Below, in pieces: positions 7,450-12,249 of a stretch of 12,249 nt of DNA. The stretch lies in NCBI GenBank assembly GCA_029335925.2, contig JARJMX020000174.1:1-12249 (forward strand), written 5' to 3'. Below the pieces are notes generated by a model. It was not told the DNA's origin. It did no database searches and saw only the letters and a list, made by a program, of their open reading frames with translations. The stretch is from Gammaproteobacteria bacterium (GTDB lineage Bacteria; Pseudomonadota; Gammaproteobacteria; Halothiobacillales; Halothiobacillaceae). The translations under genes and the position numbers were made by a program. Position 1 is the first letter of the stretch. The number at the start of each line of letters is the position of its first letter.

Positions 7450-8171
7450 ACCCGTACCACCCCACTCTCCAGCCGCCCGTCCCGGTAAAGCCGCAGCCAG
7501 CGGTAGCCGGGCGGCTGCCCATCGAGGGCGAACTCGACCGACAGCGGTTTGAACTGGCCGTTGGTCGACGGTGTCCCCAGCACCAGCACCCCCTCGTGCA
7601 GCGTAGTCTGCTCCATGTGCGCATGGCCGTGGATGATCGCCCGTACCCTCGCGTGGCGGCGGATCACCCGCCACAGGGCATCCGCGTTCTCGAGCCCGAT
7701 GCGATCCAGCCAGGCCGTGCCCGTCGGTAGGGGAGGATGGTGCAAGCCGAGCAGGACGGGCGTGACCGCCGCGCCTAATTCCTGATCCAGCCAAGCTAGG
7801 GTCGCGTCGTCGATGCATCCCTCCACCGCCCCGTTCTTGTGGCTGTTGACCAGCAACACGCGCCAACCCGGCAGATCAAAGGTGCACGGCTCTCCTGCCA
7901 TCACCTCGGGCAGATCATGATTGCCCGGCGTCCAGAGGACCGGTACCCCCCATCCGGCGAGCAACCCCTCGATCCGCCGCTGGGCTGGATGCCCGGCATC
8001 ATGGGTGGCATCGCCCGTATGCACCACAAGGTCAGGACATGGGAAGCGTGCATGCGCATCCGCCAAGACACGCCGAAACAGAGCGTCGGTCGGCAGGCTC
8101 CAGAGACGGAAATCCTCCGCCTCGCCCAAGTGGGTGTCGGTCAGCTGAAGCAGGGTAGAGAAGGAATTCAT
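7440..8171 (-). CDS. cpdA: CpdA-type metallophosphoesterase (probable 3',5'-cAMP phosphodiesterase)
   Basis: The 243-residue protein has the full class III phosphodiesterase metal-binding series: LTDTHL (Asp12, His14), HTGDATHD (Asp54), TPGNHD (Asn84, His85), GLHHPP (His144) and HGHAHM (His181, His183). Order, spacing and length are those of CpdA, which hydrolyses cAMP with a two-metal centre in the cytosol. There is no signal peptide. Related phosphoesterases with other substrates share the same motifs, so cAMP is likely but not proven. The gene stands alone, diverging from the DUF3365 remnant and converging on the lipoprotein gene. ATG 8171 places the first motif at the usual position, though no strong ribosome binding site precedes it. 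Confidence 0.85.
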   Translation of the reverse strand: MNSFSTLLQLTDTHLGEAEDFRLWSLPTDALFRRVLADAHARFPCPDLVVHTGDATHDAGHPAQRRIEGLLAGWGVPVLWTPGNHDLPEVMAGEPCTFDLPGWRVLLVNSHKNGAVEGCIDDATLAWLDQELGAAVTPVLLGLHHPPLPTGTAWLDRIGLENADALWRVIRRHARVRAIIHGHAHMEQTTLHEGVLVLGTPSTNGQFKPLSVEFALDGQPPGYRWLRLYRDGRLESGVVRVGG

Positions 8172-8265
8172 GGATACACAAATGGTTATTGTGCGCGATC
8201 TGCGCAGGACAAATTACCATTGCCCACAGCCCCACCCAAACCGTCATTGCCTTAAGGAGATATCC
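8172..8265. promoter_or_regulatory. Divergent intergenic region cpdA-like / DUF3365
   Basis: This 94-base gap must hold both promoters. The only clear structure is a small inverted repeat, TGCGC (8192-8196) and GCGCA (8202-8206) with a 5-base gap, which could be an operator. A strong ribosome binding site AAGGAG ends seven bases before ATG 8266. No convincing -35/-10 pair stands out. Confidence 0.3.
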
Positions 8266-8821
8266 ATGTCGCGCTTGTCCATCCTGACCATCCTGCCCGT
8301 AACCCTGGCCCTCACCGCTCCCGTAGTGGCCGATGAGGCCGCCAAGCTCGATCAGGCCCGCACCATCGCCAAGGAATTCGGCGGCACCTTGAAGGGCGAG
8401 CTGGAGAAAGCCATGCAGGCCGGCGGCCCGGTGGCAGCCATCGAGGTCTGCCACAGCAAGGCCCCCGCCATCGCGAAGGAGTTGTCGGGCAAATACGGCG
8501 CCGAGGTGCACCGCACCAGCCTCAAGCCGTGCGCCACGGCGTTGCAGGCGTGGGAGCGCGAGGTGCTGACCGCCTTCAACGCCCGCCGCGCCAAGGGCGA
8601 GGACCCGAACAGAGTTCCACGAGGTGAGCGAGATCGGCGGCAAGCCGCGCCTGCGCTATATGAAGGCGGTCGGCACCCTGCGGGTGTGCTTTAACGGCCA
8701 TGGCGAGAACATCCACCGCGAGGTCAAAGCCAAGCTCAAGACCCCCTACCCCGAGGACAAGGCGACCGGCTACAAGGCGGGCGAGCTGCGCGGCGGATTC
8801 TCCATCACCGCGCCGCTGTGA
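8266..8821 (+). pseudogene. DUF3365 (Tll0287-like) haem protein, frameshifted and lacking CxxCH
   Basis: Two reading frames together make one DUF3365 protein. The first, from ATG 8266 behind AAGGAG, has a signal peptide (MSRLSILTILPVTLALTAPVVA) and the conserved blocks EVCHSKAPAIAKEL and HRTSLKP, then AWEREVL...RRAKGEDPN. Homology then jumps at about 8611 into the next frame: [26 protein letters not shown], ending [19 protein letters not shown] at TGA 8821. The shift fits loss of 2 (or 5) bases. The first frame alone runs on to a stop at 8694 with unrelated residues. The haem-attachment site is also damaged: the family's CxxCHGENI reads CFNGHGENI, with Gly at codon 8696-8698 in place of the second Cys. 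Family members are periplasmic c-type haem sensors or PAS-like proteins. A sequencing error could explain the shift but less easily both lesions. Confidence 0.82.
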
Positions 8822-8872
8822 GCAGAGAAGGCGGGCTGAGGCGACACCTTGCGCAAGCCTGCCGCTTCCCTC

Positions 8873-9370
8873 TCAGACGGCTCTGAACACCCCTCTTGCG
8901 CGGTCTTTGACGATCTCGGCATACGGCCGCACCAAGCCGTGCATGCCGATATGCACACCCTCCCCCTCCCCTGCGATAAGCCAACCCAGACTCAGGGCGA
9001 GGTTGACCGCAGCTTCCTGCCGATCATAGGCATACGGTTTCATCGCCCCGGTCAGCACCATACGCCGCCCGGGGCAGCGCGCCGCAAGATGCGCGGCGGT
9101 CAGGTGCATGGTGTCGGTGCCGTGCACGATCAGGACCTTGCGCTCCTCGGCCGCAAGGATTATCTGCGCGAGTTGCTCACGATCGTCGTCGTCCATCTCA
9201 AGGCTGTCCTTGTGGATCAGCCCCACCAGCCTGAAATCGAGATTGCCACGCAGCTCCGTGAGGATGGCCTCTACGGCCTGCTCGTCGCGCGGGACAAACA
9301 GCTCGCCGCTGAGCTCGTCATAACGCTTGTTGAAGGTGCCGCCGGTGTTGAGGATGAGGATGTCGGACAT
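8873..9370 (-). CDS. Single-domain asparaginase-like protein
   Basis: The 165-residue protein is the N-terminal catalytic domain of the type I/II L-asparaginase family on its own. It opens with ILNTGGTFNKRYDELSGEL, holding the nucleophile-threonine motif TGGTF. The second active-site motif VHGTDTMHLTA follows in the middle, and then MVLTGAMKPYAYD. Full-length bacterial asparaginases have about 330 residues with a C-terminal domain that helps form the active site between subunits. Short stand-alone forms occur in proteobacteria, so this is probably complete, not truncated. Where the classical enzymes carry the catalytic Lys before the VGAM/TGAM strand I read Arg (GRRMVLTGAM), so activity is uncertain. 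The gene begins two bases after the stop of the redoxin remnant, as if last in an operon, and is the only intact member. No signal peptide. Confidence 0.8.
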   Translation of the reverse strand: MSDILILNTGGTFNKRYDELSGELFVPRDEQAVEAILTELRGNLDFRLVGLIHKDSLEMDDDDREQLAQIILAAEERKVLIVHGTDTMHLTAAHLAARCPGRRMVLTGAMKPYAYDRQEAAVNLALSLGWLIAGEGEGVHIGMHGLVRPYAEIVKDRARGVFRAV

Positions 9371-9372
9371 GG

Positions 9373-9585
9373 TCAGTCGCCTTTCTCGTCGAGTAAGGTG
9401 CGCATGTTCGCCCGCACCTGGGGTTCATTCCAATCGATGCCGCCTGCCACCGCAAGGCGCACGTGCCCCTGCCGGTCAATAAGGAAGCTGGTCGGGTAGG
9501 CGTAGATCCGTCAAGCCTTGGTCACCTCGCGCGCGGGATCGAGCAGGATAGGGAAACCCAGTCTGTGTTGGGCGACGAATCTACG
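9373..9585 (-). pseudogene. Redoxin (TlpA/AhpC-TSA type) remnant: N-terminal half missing, in-frame TGA
   Basis: Read on the minus strand from 9585, the sequence RRFVAQHRLGFPILLDPAR and then EVTKA is the middle of a TlpA-like redoxin. TGA at 9513-9511 interrupts it. Directly after, in the same frame, come RIYAYPTSFLIDRQGHVRL and a helical C terminus ending LLDEKGD at TGA 9375-9373. At the TGA position relatives usually have Trp (KAWRVYAYPT), so TGG to TGA is the simplest reading. The N-terminal 70-90 residues, including the CxxC active site, cannot be found upstream in any frame. In their place are the end of the hydrolase remnant and a GC-rich hairpin. The asparaginase gene follows by two bases. 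A non-functional remnant is by far the likeliest state. Confidence 0.75.
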
Positions 9586-10382
9586 CCCTCTCCCTCGGCG
9601 GACACGGCCGCGGAGGGGAGAGAGGTTCACGCAGCAGGCGTTGCACCCCTTGCGCCATCCACAACTGGGCAGGCGCTCAGCCTGGGCCAGCTCCTCGGCC
9701 ATGGCGGCGTCCGGACGGAAAAAGAACCGATCGCGCACGCTCGGCACGGCACGCCAATAGACCCGCGCCCCGCGCAGGGCCGTGGTTGAGAGCTCCGGCT
9801 GGATCAGGAACAGCGGCAGGTTGGTCAGCCGTGCCGCCGGGGTCAGGCGGGCCGACTGCCCGGGATCGGGAGTTTCCAGAAAAAGGTTGGGGGTAATGAA
9901 GCAGCGCACCGCGCACGCGGGCATCGCCAGGATGAGCACGCTGCCCGCGCTGCATGGCCTCCAACAACGGCACGCTCCCCCGGTCATGACTCACCAGGAT
10001 GAGCGGGACTGGAGCCTGCGCGACCACCCCCTCGATGACCTGGGCGAGTCCGTCAACGGGCAGCTCCGTATGGCTGCTCTCGCCCACGAGCCGCATCCAA
10101 GCGGCGAACGGGCGGCCAGCCAGGTCTCGATCCCGAGTCCTGTTAGGACTCCGGCGACCCGCCGCTGCCCTCCTGCACCCCCTGCTCGGAGGGCAACCAA
10201 AGCAGGACAGCCCACGGCTGTTGCGCCTTTACGACAGACACGGTCAACTCCACCTCGCTTGCCCGCAGTACCCGCTCCTGCGCATGAGCAGGGCCCGCCG
10301 CCAGCGCACCCGCGAGGCCGATCAGAAAGGCTTTTAAGATGCGTCGTAACGCCAGATCCCTTAAAATAGCCGCAAACTTCAT
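9581..10382 (-). pseudogene. Alpha/beta-hydrolase-like exported protein, multiply frameshifted
   Basis: Fragments in successive minus-strand frames line up as one protein. From ATG 10382: a signal peptide (MKFAAILRDLALRR, then a hydrophobic stretch to AGPAHA), then PWAVLLWLPSEQGVQEG, closed by TAA at 10145-10143. The next frame (shift near 10165) gives RRVAGVLTGLGIETWLAA. The next (near 10110) gives PFAAWMRLVGESSHTEL and IEGVVAQAPVPLILVSHDRG. The next (near 9899) gives TPNLFLETPDPGQSARL, LFLIQPELS and VRDRFFFRPDAAMAEEL. The last (near 9670) gives QLWMAQGVQRLLRE and ends at TAG 9583-9581. Order and spacing suit a small alpha/beta-hydrolase fold, with SHDRGS at the nucleophile elbow where a GxSxG-like turn is expected. 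At least four indels make it a pseudogene. Exact family and function are unknown to me; DUF3530-like is one option. Confidence 0.65.
9588..9622. repeat. Hairpin CTCTCCC...GGGAGAG at the hydrolase/redoxin junction
   Basis: CTCTCCC (9588-9594) pairs perfectly with GGGAGAG (9616-9622). The pairing can be extended inward with one bulge. The intervening GC-rich sequence contains CCGCGG. It sits exactly where the redoxin coding sequence is lost. It resembles the short CTCTCCC/GGGAGAG palindromes repeated in many GC-rich proteobacterial genomes, but one copy in this window cannot prove a repeat family. Confidence 0.45.
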
Positions 10383-10403
10383 GACAATGTTCCGAGTACC
10401 CCA

Positions 10404-10718
10404 ATGGATCAGGCCAAGCCCTTCCGCTACATCATCGAGAGCGTCACCCAGGATGGCAAGCGATTCCGTCCCAGCGACTGGATCGACCGTCTCTCCAGCT
10501 GGGACGCTACCTTCGTTCAGCATCGCCTGGTCTATTCCGAACGCCTGCACCCGGTGAATATCAAGGGTGAAAAGTGCCTGGCCATCGAGCCCGAGCTCAA
10601 GGATCAGGCCCCGGCGATGTATGAGCAAATCATCAACTTCGCCCGCACCAATAAGCTCAAAGTCCATCGCCAAACCCCGGATGGCGAAATGACCGAAATC
10701 GCCCCTGATGAGCTCTAA
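10404..10718 (+). CDS. DUF3579 domain protein
   Basis: The 104-residue protein matches DUF3579, a small family of unknown function in beta- and gammaproteobacteria. It shows the typical opening [23 protein letters not shown], the middle [28 protein letters not shown], and the helix [16 protein letters not shown]. It is soluble, has no signal or membrane segment, and is full length for the family. ATG 10404 is the first start in frame and lies 21 bases from the start of the divergent hydrolase remnant. Its last 11 bases overlap rimO, so the two are probably translated as a coupled pair. A link with ribosome modification is suggested only by this overlap. The ribosome binding site is weak. Confidence 0.88.
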   Translation: MDQAKPFRYIIESVTQDGKRFRPSDWIDRLSSWDATFVQHRLVYSERLHPVNIKGEKCLAIEPELKDQAPAMYEQIINFARTNKLKVHRQTPDGEMTEIAPDEL

Positions 10719-12039
10719 GCACGCCCCGAGGGTTGGATTCGTTAGCCTAGGATGCCCCAAGGCGCTGGTCGACTCCGAGCGCATCCTCACCCAGCTTAGG
10801 GCCGAAGGTTACGTCATCTCACCGAGCTACGAAGACGCCGACCTTGTGGTGGTCAATACCTGCGGCTTTATCGACGAGGCGGTGGAGGAGTCCCTCTCCG
10901 CCATCGGCGAGGCGCTGGCGGAAAACGGCAAGGTCATCGTCACCGGCTGCCTGGGCGCACGCGAGAACGGGGCGATGGTGCGCAAGGCTCATCCGAATGT
11001 GCTCGCGGTCACCGGCCCGCACGCCTATCAGGAGGTGATGCACGCGGTGCACGAGCACCTGCCGCCGCAGCATGACCCATTTCTCGATCTCGTGCCGCCG
11101 CAGGGCGTGAAGCTCACCCCCAAGCACTACGCCTACCTGAAGATCTCCGAGGGCTGCAACCACCGCTGCACCTTCTGCATCATCCCCCAATTGCGCGGCG
11201 ACTTGGTCAGCCGACCGATCGGCGAGGTGATGACCGAGGCGGAGAACCTGGTCAAGGCCGGCGTAAAGGAGCTGCTGATCGTATCCCAGGACACCAGCGC
11301 CTACGGCCTAGACCTCAAATACAAAACCGACTTCTGGGGCGGACGCCCGCTCAAGACCCGCTTTTATGATCTTGCTCGCGCCCTCGGCGAGCTAGGCGTA
11401 TGGGTGCGCATGCACTATGTCTACCCCTACCCGCACGTGGATGAGATTATCCCGCTCATGGCGGAGGGCAAGATCCTGCCCTACCTTGACATCCCCTTTC
11501 AGCACGCAAGTCTCGCCATCCTCAAGGCGATGAAGCGCCCGGCCTCGAGCGAGAACGTCCTCGCCCGCATCAAGGCCTGGCGCGACGTCTGCCCCGACCT
11601 TGCCATCCGTTCCACCTTCATCGTCGGCTTCCCCGGCGAGACTGAAGACGACTTCGAGCAGCTGCTCGAGTTCCTCGACGAGGCCCAGATCGACCGTGCC
11701 GGCTGCTTCAAGTACTCACCGGTCGAAGGCGCCCCTGCCAATGAGCTCCCGGGCGCCGTACCGGAAGAGGTCAAGGAGGAACGCTGGCACCGCTTCATGG
11801 AACATCAGGCGATGATCAGCGAGGCCCGCCTTGAGGCAAAACTCGGCAAGCGCATGACCGTGCTGATAGACGAGATCGACGAGGAAGGCGCCGTCGCCCG
11901 CTCCTACGCCGATGCCCCTGAGATCGACGGCAACGTGTTCATCGACGGCGCCACCGGCCTTGCGCCGGGCGATTTCGTCGAAGTGGAAATCACTGAATAC
12001 GGCGAACACGACCTGTGGGGTGTGCCTGTTGGGAGTTGA
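10708..12039 (+). CDS. rimO: Ribosomal protein S12 methylthiotransferase RimO
   Basis: RimO adds a methylthio group to the beta-carbon of the conserved Asp of ribosomal protein S12, using two [4Fe-4S] clusters and S-adenosylmethionine. The 443-residue protein (E. coli 441) has the N-terminal UPF0004 domain with Cys16 ([11 protein letters not shown]), Cys52 (NTCGFID) and Cys81 (TGCLG). The radical-SAM motif CNHRCTFC carries Cys150, Cys154 and Cys157. Further RimO-typical blocks are [36 protein letters not shown] and [20 protein letters not shown] domain closes the protein (about 375-443). LVDSE and the VYPYP block separate it from MiaB. ATG 10708 lies inside the end of the DUF3579 gene and the protein begins at the usual place. 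A hairpin follows 15 bases after the stop. Confidence 0.98.
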   Translation: MSSKHAPRVGFVSLGCPKALVDSERILTQLRAEGYVISPSYEDADLVVVNTCGFIDEAVEESLSAIGEALAENGKVIVTGCLGARENGAMVRKAHPNVLAVTGPHAYQEVMHAVHEHLPPQHDPFLDLVPPQGVKLTPKHYAYLKISEGCNHRCTFCIIPQLRGDLVSRPIGEVMTEAENLVKAGVKELLIVSQDTSAYGLDLKYKTDFWGGRPLKTRFYDLARALGELGVWVRMHYVYPYPHVDEIIPLMAEGKILPYLDIPFQHASLAILKAMKRPASSENVLARIKAWRDVCPDLAIRSTFIVGFPGETEDDFEQLLEFLDEAQIDRAGCFKYSPVEGAPANELPGAVPEEVKEERWHRFMEHQAMISEARLEAKLGKRMTVLIDEIDEEGAVARSYADAPEIDGNVFIDGATGLAPGDFVEVEITEYGEHDLWGVPVGS

Positions 12040-12054
12040 TGGATCCGTGGCGGC

Positions 12055-12080
12055 GTCCTCGCCACCCCTCTCGCGAGGAC
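12055..12080 (+). promoter_or_regulatory. Hairpin after rimO that encloses the next gene's ribosome binding site
   Basis: GTCCTCGC (12055-12062) and GCGAGGAC (12073-12080) are perfect 8-base arms around a 10-base loop. The right arm contains GAGGA (12075-12079), the ribosome binding site of the ATG at 12086 with a six-base spacer. No T-run follows directly, so it could be a weak rimO terminator, an RNA switch that masks translation start, or both. Confidence 0.5.
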
Positions 12081-12085
12081 CCGCG

Positions 12086-12249
12086 ATGTGCTTTTCCGCT
12101 CCTATCCGCTTCACAGCCGCCACGGCCCTGATCCCCGTCGGCCTGGTGACCCTCTCCCTGATCCTGAGCACCCTGTATTTCGACCACGCCTTCACCTCGG
12201 TGGGGTGCTTTTCCCTACTCTCCCTCTTCATCCTACGGCTGGTTCGGAT
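12086..12249 (+). CDS. Small membrane protein, MCFSA family (DUF6629-like), 3' end outside window
   Basis: An open frame runs from ATG 12086 to the window edge (54 codons). The N terminus MCFSAPIRFTAATALIPVGL resembles a family of small integral membrane proteins that begin MCFSA followed by a hydrophobic helix (DUF6629-type, function unknown to me). Two hydrophobic segments are visible, about residues 10-30 and 38-52, with a short polar turn (YFDHAFTS) between. GAGGA six bases before the ATG supports the start and lies in a hairpin arm. The gene is 46 bases after rimO and could be co-transcribed with it. Only the first part is visible, so the family assignment rests on the N terminus. Confidence 0.65.
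   Translation, partial: MCFSAPIRFTAATALIPVGLVTLSLILSTLYFDHAFTSVGCFSLLSLFILRLVR

Noticed and set aside
7003..7866. A 287-codon minus-strand frame across the lipoprotein and cpdA-like genes
   Set aside because: It lies opposite DUF1134 and in a wrong frame of the metallophosphoesterase, with Arg/Ala/Gly-rich low-information sequence. Both overlapped genes have clear family motifs.
8190..8205. CRP-like site (TGTGC-N6-TGCGC) upstream of the cpdA-like gene
   Set aside because: The left half resembles TGTGA but the right half matches TCACA poorly. It would be attractive for a cAMP phosphodiesterase but the match is too weak.
8849..9499. A 216-codon plus-strand frame over the asparaginase gene
   Set aside because: It is antisense to the asparaginase motifs TGGTF and HGTDTM. 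No domain is recognisable and its start lies in the 3' flank of the DUF3365 remnant.
10383..10790. Extension of the hydrolase frame upstream of ATG 10382
   Set aside because: It is antisense to DUF3579 and the start of rimO. The signal peptide begins at 10382, so the upstream part is a shadow frame.
1..12249. CRISPR array, tRNA, integrase, transposase, toxin-antitoxin or phage genes
   Set aside because: No regularly spaced repeats, tRNA-like cloverleaf or mobile-element protein motif was seen on either strand. The decayed region shows no insertion-sequence ends or target duplication.

Overview
The window reads as GC-rich chromosomal DNA of a free-living gammaproteobacterium. The strongest pointer is the rppH-ptsP order with a HAD phosphatase divergent from rppH, an arrangement I recall from Pseudomonas. 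Dcd, RimO and a DUF3579 protein fit the same picture. No rRNA, tRNA, CRISPR array, integrase or transposase is visible. Genes are very tightly packed: two convergent pairs meet tail to tail with 1 and 0 bp between stop codons.

Layout. (1) 2-337 (+): the C-terminal part of a TlpA-like thioredoxin. (2) 339-2390 (-): feoB and feoA, the ferrous iron uptake operon, behind a promoter overlapped by a Fur-box-like palindrome (2426-2458). (3) 2563-5378 (-): ptsP (nitrogen PTS enzyme I) and rppH (RNA pyrophosphohydrolase), overlapping by 4 bp. rppH very probably starts at a GTG. (4) 5489-6157 (+): a HAD-IB phosphatase, a candidate histidinol-phosphatase, converging on dcd (dCTP deaminase, 6158-6724, -). 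(5) 6829-7419 (+): a DUF1134/EipA-like envelope lipoprotein, converging on a CpdA-type metallophosphoesterase (7440-8171, -) with a shared hairpin between them. (6) 8266-10382: a patch of decayed genes. It holds a frameshifted DUF3365 (Tll0287-like) haem protein, then on the minus strand a many-times frameshifted alpha/beta-hydrolase-like gene, a redoxin remnant without its active-site half, and one intact gene, a single-domain asparaginase. (7) 10404-12039 (+): a DUF3579 protein and rimO, overlapping by 11 bp. (8) 12086 to the end: the start of a small membrane protein whose N terminus resembles the 'MCFSA' family (DUF6629-like). Its ribosome binding site lies in the arm of a strong hairpin.

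Function. Most of the window is housekeeping: iron import under probable Fur control, nitrogen PTS signalling, mRNA 5'-end processing, nucleotide metabolism, cyclic nucleotide turnover and ribosome modification. I do not see a clear new defence or mobile system. The features that stand out are the gene-decay patch at 8.3-10.4 kb, hairpins that carry a stop codon in their loop (feoA and cpdA ends), a FeoA with two CxxC pairs, and the hairpin that would mask the ribosome binding site of the last gene.
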